Shown: one piece after another, positions 8,436-18,885 of the stretch
How the letters are laid out: every line of letters begins with the position of its first letter
How positions within the stretch are numbered: position 1 is the first letter of the stretch
Assembly: GCF_036924745.1 (NCBI RefSeq)
Contig: NZ_JAZHSD010000001.1
Location: forward strand, 2,480,001-2,544,000
DNA length: 64,000 nucleotides
Reading direction: 5' to 3'
Source: Bradyrhizobium sp. AZCC 1693
GTDB taxonomy: Bacteria; Pseudomonadota; Alphaproteobacteria; Rhizobiales; Xanthobacteraceae
Notes under the pieces: model-generated
Told to the model about the DNA's origin: nothing
Database searches by the model: none
Seen by the model: only the letters and a program-made list of their open reading frames with translations
Program-made: the position numbers and the translations under genes

Positions 8436-10943
8436 GCGAGGCCCGTGAGCTTCTCCGGCCGGCTCGCATTGGGTCCGTGCGGAAAGTAATGCAGGCCGAT
8501 GGCGTCGGCGAGGTTGAGCAGGTCCTGCTCCAGCGCGAACAGGGTTTTGACGTCCAACGCAGCCGCTTCCGACGTCGTCAGCGTCGCCTGCAACGCCACC
8601 GCCAGCCGCTGCGGCCGCTCGATCAGGCCGTGCTCCTTCAGGCTCGGGAGGGCGGCGATGTGGTCGTTGAGGGCGGCGACCTGAAACGCCACCGAGCGCG
8701 GATTATAGGGATCGAGCACCGCAAGATCGCGCACCGGCGCCAGCGCCGGGCCGACCAGATAGCGCGAACGATAGGTGATCTGACAATCGACCAGCGTCAG
8801 CAGCACATCGAGGTCTTCCTCGCCGGCTTCGTCATAGGCGAACTGCCGCGCGAACCGCGCGGTGTTGATGGCGCGCTCGACACGGCGGCCCATGTCGAGG
8901 AAGCGCCAGCCGGCGGCGCGATTCATGTTTTCCTGCGCCAAGCCTGCAAGGCTTGCCAGTTCCTGCAACGTCAGTTCGGCGGCGCTGACGACGCTGTCGT
9001 CGTCGTCGACCTGCAAGGCGAGACGCTCCACCATCTCGGTGATGATCTGCCAGGCGTCGGGCGGAAAGCCGCTCGCGCAACGAACTCGCGGTACGCTGCG
9101 CCGATTTTGCCAGTGACAGGGCCGAGCCGAATTTGTCCGGGCTCTGCAGCGCCTCGGCGACCACCCTTGCGGGGTTGGTCCGCGTCGCCTGCGAGGTCGC
9201 GCCCCAGGTCACCAGAAGCCGCTGGATGCGCTCGACCGAGGGCAGCGCGGTCGACGATCCCTTGGCAGGGTCGCGCATCGGCGCGCCGAGCGCGCGGATC
9301 AGCCGCAGCGTCGCCTCGGCGCGCTCGAGATAGCGGCCGAGCCAGAACAGATTGTCCGCGGCCCGGCTGGGCACCACGCCCGCGATCCGCCTGATGCGCA
9401 CGGTGTCGACTCCAGGCAGCAGCGTCGAAGCCGATACCGCCTTGTCGGACACCACCCAGACATCCGCCGATCGCGCGCCATCGCCCATCGATACTGCACG
9501 GGCATCGGGCTCGTCAGCGATCCGGCAGAAGCCGCCGGGCAGAATGGTCCAGCCCTGGGGCGTTGCCGCGGCAAACACCCGCAGTACGAACGGACGCGGC
9601 GTGATCCGGCCCTGCTCCCACACCGGCGTCGTCGACAGCCGCACCAGTTCCTGGCCGACATAATCAATGCCGCGATCGGTGATCGCCTGCCTGAGCCGGT
9701 CGCGTTCGGCGGGCTCCAACTCGCCCGCGAGCACGGGGCCATGACTGGAAAACCCAGGAACGGCCCGGCCGTAAGCGCCCTCGATCGCAAAATCTTCGAG
9801 CCGCGACAACACTTCCTCGCGCGCGGCTTTCTGCCCGCACCACCATGTCGCGATGTGCGGCATGATCGGATTCTCACCGAGCAGCCGCCGGCACAGGCTC
9901 GGCAGGAACCCGAGCAGCGCCCTCGCCTCCAATACGCCGGAGCCCGGCATGTTGGCGACGACGACGCCGTTCTTGCGCAGCACGTCGACCAGGCCGGGCA
10001 CGCCGAGATGCGACGACGCATCGAGTTCGAGCGGGTCGAGAAAATTCGAATCGACCCGGCGCAGCAGCACGTCGAGCCGCTTCAGGCCGGCGACGGTGCG
10101 GATGTAGATGCGGTCGCCGCTGACGGCGAGATCGTCGCCCTCGACCAGGAGAAAGCCGAGATAACGCGCCAGGGTGGCGTGTTCGAAATAGGTCTCGCTG
10201 AAGGCGCCCGGCGTCAGCAACCCGATCCGCGGCTCGTCGCGGTCGGCGCTGGCGCGCAGTGAATCCCGGAATGCCTCGAAGAACGGCGCCACGCGCTCGA
10301 CATTCATCGACTTGTAGAGGTTGGAAAAGGCGCGCGACAGCACCAGGCGATTTTCCAGCGCGTAGCCCGCACCGGACGGCGCCTGTGTGCGGTCGTTGAG
10401 CACCCACCAGCGCCCATCGGGGCCGCGGCCGACATCGGCCGCATAGAAATGCAAATAACGGTTGCCCGGCGGTTTGACGCCGCAAACCGCGCGCAGATAT
10501 TCGTTGCTGCCGGCAATCGCAGCCGCGGGCACCGCGCCATCGGTGACCAGCCGGCCCTCGCCATAGAGATCGCGCAGCACCATTTCGAACAATTGGGCGC
10601 GTTGGGCGATGCCCGCGGTCAGTTGCTGCCAATCGGCCTCGTCGATGATGAGCGGCAAATGGCTGAGCGGCCAAAGTCGGTCGGCGGTCTCGCCGGGCGC
10701 GCGATAGGTGACGCCGGCCTCGCGCAGATGCCGGTCGGCGGAGGCGAAGCGGCGCTCGATATCGGCTGGCGACAATGCGGCGAAGGCATCGAAGAAACGG
10801 CTCCACGCCGCACGGGGTGCGCCGTCCTGACCGATATATTCGTCAGGGATTCCGGGCAGCCGCGCATAGTCGCGCGTCCATTGCGCGATCCGGCGCTGGC
10901 CCGGACGGGCCTTGCTTTCCTGATTGCTGCCTTGGTCTGCCAT
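8432..10943 (-). pseudogene. Circularly permuted ATP-grasp + alpha-E fusion, frameshifted
   Basis: From ATG 10943 the frame runs through a circularly permuted type-2 ATP-grasp domain (about residues 60-500, including GLLTPGAFSETYFEHATLARYLGF, VANMPGSGVLEARALLGFLP, ITPRPFVLRVFA) into an alpha-E helical domain beginning ADNLFWLGRYLERAEATLRL. Near codon 628 the frame breaks: after SLRERLSA the expected DAWQIITEMVERLALQ is found only in the next frame, which continues cleanly to the stop at 8432. One extra base in the GGG run at 9059-9061 explains it; without it the product would be 836 residues, a normal length for this fusion. Either a real mutation or a sequencing error. ATP-grasp enzymes of this type are predicted amide-bond ligases; alpha-E function is unknown. 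It sits 28 bases after the DUF2126 gene. Confidence 0.85.
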
Positions 10944-10971
10944 TCCGATTCCCCGAGAGCGCCGCTCCCGA

Positions 10972-13900
10972 TTAGATCAGGAGCGGCGTCCTCAAGTCGA
11001 GCGTCAAAGGGAATTCATTTGTGCGTTCCTCGGGCGCAGGCTCGATCCTGCCCGGGGTGTGACCGTGGTCCTGAAACCGGGCCAGCCGCCGGGCTTCCGC
11101 CTCATAGGAATTGACCGGCTTGGTATCGTAACTGCGCCCGCCGGGATGGGCGACATGGTAGACGCAGCCGCCGAGCGAGCGGCCGTTCCAGGTATCAATC
11201 AAGTCAAATGTCAGCGGTGCGTGAACCGGAATGGTCGGATGCAGGCCCGAGGCCGGCTGCCAGGCCTTGAAACGGACGGCGGCAACGGCCTCTCCGGAAC
11301 GCCCCGTCGGCGTCATCGGCATCCGCCGGCCGTTGCAGGTCACGACATGGCGTCCCTCGACGAAGCCGGTTGCCTTGACCTGCAGGCGTTCCACCGAGGA
11401 ATCGACATAGCGCACGGTGCCGCCGGCCGAACCCTCTTCGCCGAGCACATGCCAGGGCTCCAGCGCCTGACGCAATTCCAGCGCGACGCCGCCATGATGG
11501 ACGCGGCCGAACACCGGAAAACGAAACTCGAGCTGCGCCGAATACCATTCCGGCGAGAACTCGTAGCCGGATTGCCTGAGTTCATCGAGCACACCAAGAA
11601 AATCCTCCCAGAGGAAATGCGGCAGCATGAAGCGATCGTGCAGCGCGGTGCCCCAGCGCACGAACTTGCCCTGTTGCGGTTCTCGCCACAGCTTTGCGAT
11701 CAGCGCACGGATCAACAATTGCTGCGCCAGCGACATCCGCGGATCGGGCGGCATTTCGAGCGCGCGGAATTCGACCAGCCCGAGGCGGCCGGTCGGCCCA
11801 TCGGGCGAATAGAGCTTGTCGATGCAGATTTCGGCACGGTGGGTATTGCCGGTGATGTCGACCAGGATATGCCGGAACAGTCGATCGACCAGCCACAACG
11901 GGGCCTCGATATCGGGCGGCGGCACATGGGCCAGCGCGATTTCCAGTTCATAGAGCCCGTCATGCCGCGCCTCGTCGATGCGCGGGGCCTGGCTGGTCGG
12001 GCCGATGAACATGCCGGAGAACAGATAGGACAGCGACGGATGGCGCTGCCAGTACAGAACGAGACTCTTTAGCAAGTCGGGGCGGCGCAGGAACGGCGAA
12101 TCCTGCGGCGTCGAGCCGCCGACCACGACATGATTGCCGCCGCCGGTGCCGGTGTGGCGGCCATCGACCAGAAAACGGTTGGCGCCGAGCCGGACTTTTG
12201 CGGCGTCTTCATACAGGCCAAAGGTGATATCGACCGCCTCGCGCCAGTTTTGCGCCGGCTGGACGTTGATTTCGATGACACCGGGATCGGGCGTCACCTT
12301 GATCACCTCGACACGCGGATCGTAGGGCGGCCCGTAGCCCTCGACATGAACCGGGACCTGCAGTTCCTCGGCGGTCGCCTCCACCGCCGCGATCAGTTCG
12401 AGATAGTCTTCGACCTTTTCGACCGGCGGCATGAAGACACACAACACGCCGTCGCGGATTTCGACCGACGCCGCCGTGCGTACCGGCTTGGGCTTCGGTT
12501 GCGGCTTCGGTGCTACTTTCGAAGGCACGCCTTCTGCCGCAGCGTCCTTGTCCTCGACGGCCAATTCGAGCCGCGGCTCCATCGGATCCTGCTCGACGAC
12601 ATAAGGGTATTCTTCCGGCGGGACATGCGGCAGCGACGACATCGGCAGCCGCAGACCGAGCGGAGAATCGCCCGGTATCAGGAACAGATGGCCGCGCCGA
12701 AGCTGCCAGCATTCGCTCATCCAGCCGGAAGCGTCCGCGCCCGCGTGCTGAACCGGCAGCACGAATCCCTTGGGCTTGTTCAACCCCTCGTCGAACACCC
12801 GCGCCATGCGTGAGCGCTCTTCCGCGTCGGCCAGCCTGGAGTCGCTGGGATCGACATTGACCGGCAGCCCGGCTTCCTTCTGCAACCAGTGCGCAGGATC
12901 TTCATATGCCGGGATGACATAGCCGACACCGAGACCTAGCCGCCTCGCAGTGCCTTCCATGAACGCCTTCGCGTCTTCGATTGTCGACTTGCGCGGGCTG
13001 TCGATCTTCGCGATCAGCTCGGCGTTTTTCCAGATCGGCACGCCGTCCTTGCGCCAATAGAGACCGAAGGCCCAGCGCGGCAGGCTTTCGCCCGGATACC
13101 ATTTGCCCTGCCCGTAATGTAACAGCCCGCCCGGCGCGAAACGCGCATGCAGCTTGCGGATCAGCTCGTCCGCCAGCGCCTGCTTGGTCGGGCCGATGGC
13201 GGCGATGTTCCATTCCGCTGATTCCAGATCGTCGACGGAGACGAAGGTCGGCTCGCCGCCCATGGTTAGCCGCACGTCGTCGCGGCTGAGATCGGCGTCG
13301 ACCTGTTCGCCGAGCGCATCGAGGCGCCCCCAGGATTCATCGGAGAACGGCCGGGTGATCCGCGGCGCCTCGCGGATGCGCCGGACACTCATCTCGAAAC
13401 CGAATTCGACATTGGCAAAGCCGGCGCTACCCGAGATCGGCGCTGCCGATCGGTAGTGGGGCGTGGCGGCGACGGGGATGTGCCCCTCGCCCGTCAGCAT
13501 GCCCGAGGTGACGTCGAACCCGATCCAGCCCGCGCCGGGAAGATAGACCTCGGCCCAGGCGTGCAGATCGGTAAAATCGCTTTCGACCTCGCGCGGGCCC
13601 TCGACCGGGTCAATGTCGGGACGCAATTGCATGAGATAGCCGGAGACGAAGCGCGCCGCGAGGCCGAGATGCCGGAAGATATGGATCAACAGCCATGCCG
13701 AGTCGCGGCACGAGCCGAAGCCGGAAGCCAGCGTCTCCTCCGGCGTCTGAATGCCCGGCTCCATCCGGATGACGTAGCTGATCTTCTTCTGCAGTTGCGC
13801 GTTGAGCTCGACCAGGAAGTTGACGGTGCTGTCGGCCTCGCGCGGAATCTCCTTCAAGTAAGCCGCGAACAGCGGCCCCTGCTCTGAGGTGGCGAGATAC

Positions 13901-14247
13901 GGCGCAAGCTCGGTCTTCAGATCGTTGGTGTACTGAAACGGAAAAGAGGTGGCGTAACTCTCGACAAAGAAATCGAACGGATTGACGACTGTCATCTGCG
14001 CGGTGAAGTCGACTTCGATCTTCAGCTCAGACGTCTTCTCCGGAAACACGAATCGCGCCAGCCAGTTGCCTTGCGGATCCTGCTGCCAGTTCACGAAATG
14101 ATTTGTTGGCGTGACCTTGAGCGAATAGCTCAGGATCGGCGTGCGCGTATGCGGCGCCGGGCGCAGGCGAACGGTTTGCGGGCCGAGATCGATCGGTCGG
14201 TCATATTTGTAGTGCGTGACGTGGTGTAGTGCGACGAAGATCGACAC
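10972..14247 (-). CDS. Large transglutaminase / DUF2126 protein
   Basis: 1091 residues from ATG 14247. The N-terminal third is a bacterial transglutaminase: a beta N-domain ([20 protein letters not shown]), then the papain-like core with Cys in [12 protein letters not shown], His in [14 protein letters not shown] and Asp in GFDVTSGML. The remainder (about residue 300 on) is the DUF2126 region, with [48 protein letters not shown] and [15 protein letters not shown]. This is the first gene of the three-gene operon. Comparative studies of amidoligases have proposed that such sets build or edit a peptide; no product has been shown to my knowledge. The full length and all three catalytic residues suggest it is active. 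Confidence 0.92.
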   Translation of the reverse strand: MSIFVALHHVTHYKYDRPIDLGPQTVRLRPAPHTRTPILSYSLKVTPTNHFVNWQQDPQGNWLARFVFPEKTSELKIEVDFTAQMTVVNPFDFFVESYATSFPFQYTNDLKTELAPYLATSEQGPLFAAYLKEIPREADSTVNFLVELNAQLQKKISYVIRMEPGIQTPEETLASGFGSCRDSAWLLIHIFRHLGLAARFVSGYLMQLRPDIDPVEGPREVESDFTDLHAWAEVYLPGAGWIGFDVTSGMLTGEGHIPVAATPHYRSAAPISGSAGFANVEFGFEMSVRRIREAPRITRPFSDESWGRLDALGEQVDADLSRDDVRLTMGGEPTFVSVDDLESAEWNIAAIGPTKQALADELIRKLHARFAPGGLLHYGQGKWYPGESLPRWAFGLYWRKDGVPIWKNAELIAKIDSPRKSTIEDAKAFMEGTARRLGLGVGYVIPAYEDPAHWLQKEAGLPVNVDPSDSRLADAEERSRMARVFDEGLNKPKGFVLPVQHAGADASGWMSECWQLRRGHLFLIPGDSPLGLRLPMSSLPHVPPEEYPYVVEQDPMEPRLELAVEDKDAAAEGVPSKVAPKPQPKPKPVRTAASVEIRDGVLCVFMPPVEKVEDYLELIAAVEATAEELQVPVHVEGYGPPYDPRVEVIKVTPDPGVIEINVQPAQNWREAVDITFGLYEDAAKVRLGANRFLVDGRHTGTGGGNHVVVGGSTPQDSPFLRRPDLLKSLVLYWQRHPSLSYLFSGMFIGPTSQAPRIDEARHDGLYELEIALAHVPPPDIEAPLWLVDRLFRHILVDITGNTHRAEICIDKLYSPDGPTGRLGLVEFRALEMPPDPRMSLAQQLLIRALIAKLWREPQQGKFVRWGTALHDRFMLPHFLWEDFLGVLDELRQSGYEFSPEWYSAQLEFRFPVFGRVHHGGVALELRQALEPWHVLGEEGSAGGTVRYVDSSVERLQVKATGFVEGRHVVTCNGRRMPMTPTGRSGEAVAAVRFKAWQPASGLHPTIPVHAPLTFDLIDTWNGRSLGGCVYHVAHPGGRSYDTKPVNSYEAEARRLARFQDHGHTPGRIEPAPEERTNEFPLTLDLRTPLLI

Positions 14248-14349
14248 GGACCGGAGACTCCAGCGGCTTTTTTAAGCAGAACACCGGTTCCGGGTGGGAT
14301 CAAGCATTAACAACGGGCACGGTGTGCCTACGGGAAGTGCGGAACGCAG

Positions 14350-14467
14350 TCGTCCCTGCGAACGCAGGGACCCATACCGCGTGATCTATCGGGAAGGCAG
14401 TTTGGTCGACACTTCCCGCAATAACAAAGGCCGGTGGTTATGGGCCCCTGCGTTCGCAGGGGCGACG
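14350..14467. repeat. P1 dispersed palindromic repeat
   Basis: Two inverted copies of CGTCCCTGCGAACGCAGGGA-type sequence flank a short spacer (second arm: CCCCTGCGTTCGCAGGGG). Each arm is itself a hairpin, and the two arms pair with each other. The family recurs about eight times in this window, always between genes. Confidence 0.85.
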
Positions 14468-14484
14468 CGAGAGGAGTGCGAGAA

Positions 14485-16008
14485 CTACATCGTCGCCCCA
14501 AGCACCCAGGGCGCGAACTCGGCGCCGCCGAAATCAAAACTCTCGCTCTTGGTCGGCTGTCCGGATGCCGTTTTCAGCATCAGCTCAAAAATGCGCTGGC
14601 CGCATTGCTGCACGGTTTCCTCGCCGTCGAGGATGGTGCCGCAATTGACGTCCATGTCGTCTTCCATTTTCTTGTACATCGGCGTGTTGGTCGCAAGCTT
14701 GATCGATGGCGCGGGCTTGCAGCCGAACACGCTGCCGCGGCCCGTGGTGAAGCAGACGAGATTGGCGCCGCCGGCCACTTGGCCCGTGGCCGCCACCGGG
14801 TCGTAGCCGGGCGTGTCCATGAAGACAAAACCCTTCTTGGTGATGGGTTCGGCGTAATTGAGCACGTCGACCAGATTGGTGCTGCCGGCCTTGGCCATCG
14901 CGCCCAATGATTTTTCCAGGATCGTGGTCAGGCCGCCGGCCTTGTTGCCCGGACTCGGATTGGCGTTCATCTCGGCGCCCTCGCGCCTGGTGTATTCCTC
15001 CCACCAGCGCATCAGCCCGACGAGCTTTTCGCCGACTTCGCGGCTGACCGCGCGGCGCGTCAACAGATGCTCGGCGCCGTAGGTCTCCGGAGTTTCCGAG
15101 AGGATCACCGTGCCACCGTGGGCAACCAGGAGATCGCTCGCCGCACCCAAGGCCGGATTGGCCGATACGCCGGAGTAACCGTCGGAGCCGCCGCATTGCA
15201 GCGCCACCGTCAACTCGCTGGCCGGCACCGGCTCGCGCTTTACTTTATTGGCGTCGGTCAGCGCCTCCTTCACGAAGGCGATCCCGGCCTCGACCGTCTT
15301 GCGGGTGCCGCCGACTTCCTGGATGTCCATCGCGCGCAAGCGGCCAGCGAGTTTCTGTTCCTGCATCAGGCCGCCGATCTGGTTGACCTCGCAGCCGAGG
15401 CCCAGCACGACGACGGCGGAGAAATTCACATGCCGCGCGTAACCGCCGAGCGTCCGGCGCAGCAGCGCCAGCGGCTCGTCCTGCGTCATGCCGCAGCCGG
15501 TCTTGTGGGTCAGCGCCACTACGCCGTCGACATTCGGGAAATCGGCCAGCGGGTTATCGCCGGTAAATGGATTCTTCTTGAACATGTCGGCGACGATGCC
15601 GGCGACATGGGCGCTGCAATTCACCGAGGTGAGGATGCCGATATAGTTGCGCGTCGCCACCCGCCCGTCGGCGCGGCGGATGCCGTCGAAGGTTGCCGGC
15701 AGATCGAAATTCGGCACCGGCTTGACGTCGACGCCGAACGCATAATCCTTGGCGAAATCGCCCATGCCGCAGTTTTGTGTATGAACGTGCTGGCCCGGCG
15801 CGATCGGCGCGGTGGCAAAGCCGATGATCTGGCCGTAGCGGCGCACCGGCTCGCCCACGGCAATCGGTTTGATCGCAACCTTATGACCGGCCGGGATCCG
15901 CTCGGTTGTAGTCACGCCGTCCGCCACCACCATGCCCGGCGGCAGGCTCGCGCGCGCGATCAAGACGCCGTCGTCGGGGTGCAGGCGGATGACGGGGGCC
16001 GGGGTCAT
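14485..16008 (-). CDS. UxaA/GarD-family sugar-acid dehydratase
   Basis: 507 residues from ATG 16008. It has an N-terminal SAF domain (about residues 10-90, DDGVLIARASLPPGM ... IAPGQHVHTQN) and the UxaA/GarD catalytic region with GRVATRNYIGILTSVNCSA, THKTGCGM, VVLGLGCEVNQ, LQCGGSDGYSGVSANPALG and FMDTPGYDPVAATGQVAGG. The family contains altronate and galactarate dehydratases, metal-dependent enzymes that give 2-keto-3-deoxy acids. The length fits both. Downstream partner genes (HpcH/HpaI aldolase and Ldh-type dehydrogenase) suit a dehydration-aldol-redox route for an aldarate or aldonate. The exact substrate cannot be assigned from sequence, so no symbol is given. Confidence 0.88.
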   Translation of the reverse strand: MTPAPVIRLHPDDGVLIARASLPPGMVVADGVTTTERIPAGHKVAIKPIAVGEPVRRYGQIIGFATAPIAPGQHVHTQNCGMGDFAKDYAFGVDVKPVPNFDLPATFDGIRRADGRVATRNYIGILTSVNCSAHVAGIVADMFKKNPFTGDNPLADFPNVDGVVALTHKTGCGMTQDEPLALLRRTLGGYARHVNFSAVVVLGLGCEVNQIGGLMQEQKLAGRLRAMDIQEVGGTRKTVEAGIAFVKEALTDANKVKREPVPASELTVALQCGGSDGYSGVSANPALGAASDLLVAHGGTVILSETPETYGAEHLLTRRAVSREVGEKLVGLMRWWEEYTRREGAEMNANPSPGNKAGGLTTILEKSLGAMAKAGSTNLVDVLNYAEPITKKGFVFMDTPGYDPVAATGQVAGGANLVCFTTGRGSVFGCKPAPSIKLATNTPMYKKMEDDMDVNCGTILDGEETVQQCGQRIFELMLKTASGQPTKSESFDFGGAEFAPWVLGATM

Positions 16009-16028
16009 TTGGGTGTCTCCTTGGTTCG

Positions 16029-16190
16029 CTCACCTCTCCCCGTCCTTTACGGGGAGAGGTCGAATTCTCGCAACGCGAGAATTCGGGTGAGGGGCATGGC
16101 ACAATGTCAAACGCTAACACAGCATTCGCGGATAGAGGCCCTTCACCCCGCCCTCTCCCCGCAAGAGCGGGGCGAGGGAGAAGTAAGAGC
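16029..16190. repeat. P5 palindromic repeat pair (CTCTCCCC type)
   Basis: Between the dehydratase and aldolase genes lie two related inverted elements: CCTCTCCCCGTCCTTTACGG with GGGGAGAGG closing it, a hairpin AATTCTCGCAACGCGAGAATT, and a second copy CCCTCTCCCCGCAAGAGCGG. The element sits inside what is otherwise an operon, so it could act on mRNA stability or partial termination. A related element is at 26760-26946. Confidence 0.75.
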
Positions 16191-16970
16191 TTACGCCTTC
16201 CCGGCCGAATCCTTGCGGGTCTGGTTCACCTGCATCCTGGCGTAGGTCGACATCAGCCCGACTTCGTTCGAGAGCGTCACGAGCTTGAAGCCCATGTTGA
16301 TGGCGCGCACCGCGCCTTCGGCGCCGGAACAGTGGATGCCGGGATTGAGGCCGCGCTTGCCGCATTCCTTGACGATCTTCTCATAGATCTTGAGGATTTC
16401 CGGCTCGTCGCGGTCGAGCTTCGGCACCAGGCCGTAGGAGAAGCCGAGATCGGACGGGCCGATATAGACGCCGTCGATGCCTTCGACGTCGAGGATCGCT
16501 TCCATGTTCTCGACCGCGGTCCTGGTCTCCATCATCGGCAGCAGCACGATCTCATCGTTCGCCGTCTGCTGATAGGTGCCGGCCGAGCCGTACATGCCGG
16601 CGCGGATCGGACCGTTGGAGCGGACGCCCTTCGGCGGATATTTGGCGTAGGAGACGAGGTTCTTGGCTTCCTGCGGGGTGTTGACCATCGGGCAAATCAC
16701 GCCATAGGCGCCGCCGTCAAGCACCTTGCCGATGATGCCGGGCTCGTTCCAGGGCACGCGGACCATCGGGGTCACGGGATGGGCGTGCATCGACTGGAAG
16801 CATTGCACCATCGACAGATAATCCTGCACGCCGTGCTGCATGTCGACGGTGACGCTGTCGAAGCCGCATTGCGCGATCACTTCGGCAGAGAAGCCGGATG
16901 GAATCGCGAGCCACGCGTTTACCACGGCCTTGCCGGAGGCCCATGCTTTCTTGACGTTGTTGGTAGCCAT
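16191..16970 (-). CDS. HpcH/HpaI-family class II aldolase
   Basis: 259 residues from ATG 16970. Members cleave 4-hydroxy-2-oxo acids to pyruvate and an aldehyde with a divalent metal. Conserved features are the His in VTVDMQHGVQD (general base position), Arg in MVRVPWNEP, the metal ligand Glu in LLPMMETRTAVENM and the metal ligand Asp in YIGPSDLGFS. It lies between an Ldh-type dehydrogenase and a UxaA-family dehydratase. Two readings are possible: an aldolase for a 2-keto-3-deoxy sugar acid made by the dehydratase, or the HpaI step (4-hydroxy-2-oxoheptane-1,7-dioate cleavage) missing from the hpa operon 2 kb away. Gene order favours the first; the shared regulator site favours a link to the second. 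Confidence 0.88.
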   Translation of the reverse strand: MATNNVKKAWASGKAVVNAWLAIPSGFSAEVIAQCGFDSVTVDMQHGVQDYLSMVQCFQSMHAHPVTPMVRVPWNEPGIIGKVLDGGAYGVICPMVNTPQEAKNLVSYAKYPPKGVRSNGPIRAGMYGSAGTYQQTANDEIVLLPMMETRTAVENMEAILDVEGIDGVYIGPSDLGFSYGLVPKLDRDEPEILKIYEKIVKECGKRGLNPGIHCSGAEGAVRAINMGFKLVTLSNEVGLMSTYARMQVNQTRKDSAGKA

Positions 16971-17021
16971 TGATCGCTTTCCCTTTGTGATCGTTACGAT
17001 TGTTGGAGTTCGCGGAGTTGA

Positions 17022-18107
17022 TTAGCTGGTGGCGCGCTGGATGCTGGCCTCGCTGACGCCGACCTCGCGGGCGGTGTTGACGATCGCAGCCCAGGTGTCA
17101 TCCGGCAGCGGTACGCCGTTCCTGGTGCGCTCGGCGCGTGTCTTGCGTTCGGGGTCGCCGGGGACCAGCACGGCATCGACGCCAGTGATCGGCTTGGTCT
17201 TCCGGATGAAGTCGGTGTAGCGCGAGATTTCGTCGTCGAAGTAGCCAGTGGTGTCGATCACCTTGGGGTCGACATAGAAGGCGAGCATGCCATTGGCGAA
17301 CTGGCGGCCGCCCGAGGTGGCGCCGGTACCAGTCAGCGCGCCGCCGAGCAGCTCGCAGATGAAGGCCAGCCCCGATCCCTTGTGCTCGCCGAACGCGCGG
17401 ATCGCACCGGTGCCCTTGGTATGGTCGCGCGGCCCATCCGGCGTGTAGGGACCATAGAGCACGGACGGCTCCTCGCTCAGCGTGCCATCGGCATCAACGA
17501 GCGCACCGGTCGGCAGCTTCTTGCCGCCACGGCTCGCCACCAGCACCTTGCCCTCGGCGACAATCGAGGTGGCGAAATCGAGCACGATCGGGTCCTGCCC
17601 CTTGCGCGGAATGCCGACGCAATAAGGCGCGGTCGAGAGCCGCTTCTGCACGCCGCCAAATGGCGCGACCAAGAGCGAGCCCGCGGCGTTGACGAAGTGG
17701 ACCGACACCAGCCCTTCGGCGGCGGCCATTTCGGCCCAGTCGCCGACGCGGCCGATGTGTCCGGCGTTGCGCAGCGCAATCGCCGACAACCCCGCCTTCT
17801 TGCATTTCTCGATGCCGGTCCGCACCGCGAACGGCGTCACGGTCTGGCCATAGCCGAACTTGCCATCGACCACGGCGAGCGACGGCGTATCGACGACGAT
17901 CTCGGGGGTCTGGTTGGGAACGACGTTGCCGGTCTTCTTCCAGCGGATATAGACCGGAACCCGGATCACACCGTGGCTGTCATGGCCGGTGAGATTGGCC
18001 GTCGTCAGATAGGTCGCGATGCGCCGGGCTTCCTCGGGCGAGGATTCCGAATGGGAAAACACCTCTGCGACGAAATCGATCAGATTGTTGAGTTGGATGG
18101 TGACCAT
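17022..18107 (-). CDS. Ldh-family NAD(P)-dependent oxidoreductase
   Basis: 361 residues from ATG 18107. This is the malate/L-lactate dehydrogenase-2 (LDH2/MDG2) fold, which reduces or oxidises 2-hydroxy/2-oxo acids and is unrelated to classical lactate dehydrogenase. Visible markers are the catalytic-region TGHDSHGVIRVPVYI, the NAD-contacting VDGKFGYGQTVTPFAV, ALRNAGHIGRVGDWAEMAA, PIVLDFATSIVAEGKV and the glycine-rich HKGSGLAFICELLGGALTG. The length matches the family (330-360). It is the first gene of the unit Ldh-aldolase-dehydratase and follows a 201-base gap holding a perfect 20-bp palindrome. Substrate unknown; related enzymes act on ureidoglycolate, 2,3-diketogulonate or tartrate-like acids. 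Confidence 0.9.
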   Translation of the reverse strand: MVTIQLNNLIDFVAEVFSHSESSPEEARRIATYLTTANLTGHDSHGVIRVPVYIRWKKTGNVVPNQTPEIVVDTPSLAVVDGKFGYGQTVTPFAVRTGIEKCKKAGLSAIALRNAGHIGRVGDWAEMAAAEGLVSVHFVNAAGSLLVAPFGGVQKRLSTAPYCVGIPRKGQDPIVLDFATSIVAEGKVLVASRGGKKLPTGALVDADGTLSEEPSVLYGPYTPDGPRDHTKGTGAIRAFGEHKGSGLAFICELLGGALTGTGATSGGRQFANGMLAFYVDPKVIDTTGYFDDEISRYTDFIRKTKPITGVDAVLVPGDPERKTRAERTRNGVPLPDDTWAAIVNTAREVGVSEASIQRATS

Positions 18108-18243
18108 TTTCGGATTTCAGCCCTGACCTTGCACCGGGAAAGCCGGCGATATCAGCGGCAAACCCTGGAACTCCCACACCGGTTTTGATGACCGGCTTGG
18201 CCGGCACTTTGAGCGAAAAATCGCGCGCGTGTCCACCATTAGA

Positions 18244-18263
18244 CAAATGATTGCAATCATTTG
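18244..18263. promoter_or_regulatory. Perfect 20-bp palindrome, putative MarR/HpaR operator
   Basis: CAAATGATTGCAATCATTTG is a perfect inverted repeat 137 bases upstream of the Ldh-family start and just beyond the end of hpaR. Size and symmetry fit a MarR-family dimer site. Its centre, ATTGCAAT, resembles GTTGCAAC in front of hpaR. Binding by HpaR is inference. Confidence 0.6.
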
Positions 18264-18308
18264 CGCGGCCGTTATGCATCGGGCCGGTAGCTTCATGCAA
18301 ATTTGCGT

Positions 18309-18845
18309 TTACTCGTCGGTATCAGCCTCTGCCTCACCGGCCACTTCCATTTCCGCAAGGCCACGTTCGAGCTCGGCCAGCATGTCCTGTAGCTCGGCGA
18401 GCTTGCGCGCGCCGTAGCGATTGGTGATCTCGGCGTAGATTGCTTCCGAGGTCGGCGCGACGGCCTCGATCAGCTTCAGCCCCTTGGGCGAGATCGACAC
18501 CACGCCGCGGCGCAGATCGGCCTCGGCGGTCCGCCGCTCGATCAGATCGCGCGCCTCGAGGTCGCGCAGGATTCGCGACAGGCTCGGTCCCAGCAAAAAC
18601 GCGACGCGCGCCAGCTCCGTGACCTCGATGGTATCCACCGCCGTCAGCGCGCGCAGGATCCGCCACTGCTGCTCGGTCAGCCCATGGTTGCGCAAGGACG
18701 GACGGAACTGGCGCATCACGGCTTCGCGCGCACGCAGAAGCGACATCGGCAGCGAGCGGGAGAATTCGCGCATCGGTACGCCACGCATCTCGCCCGCTTT
18801 GCCGGCGCCCCCATGCGATCCGTCCGGCGATTTCTTGGCTGCCAT
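18309..18845 (-). CDS. hpaR: HpaR, MarR-family regulator of homoprotocatechuate degradation
   Basis: 178 residues from ATG 18845 (MAAKKSPDG); an upstream in-frame extension runs through the operator region and is rejected. It has the MarR winged-helix fold: MREFSRSLPMSLLRAREAVM, then the HpaR-typical LRNHGLTEQQWRILRAL, the recognition part VTELARVAFLLGPSLSRIL, and the wing LIERRTAEADLRRGVVSISPKG. HpaR proteins repress the hpa meta-cleavage genes and release DNA on binding the aromatic substrate. Here it is divergent from hpaH with a 135-base shared region, as expected for such a regulator. An acidic C-terminal tail (EVAGEAEADTDE) is not needed for the fold. Confidence 0.9.
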   Translation of the reverse strand: MAAKKSPDGSHGGAGKAGEMRGVPMREFSRSLPMSLLRAREAVMRQFRPSLRNHGLTEQQWRILRALTAVDTIEVTELARVAFLLGPSLSRILRDLEARDLIERRTAEADLRRGVVSISPKGLKLIEAVAPTSEAIYAEITNRYGARKLAELQDMLAELERGLAEMEVAGEAEADTDE

Positions 18846-18885
18846 CTTCAGTCGTCCGCCATCAGGAATCGTTGATCGAGAGAAG

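Noticed and set aside
8432..9034. Separate alpha-E protein gene
   Set aside because: Its only start lies inside the alpha-E domain; the upstream half of the domain is in the adjacent frame, so this is one frameshifted gene and not two.
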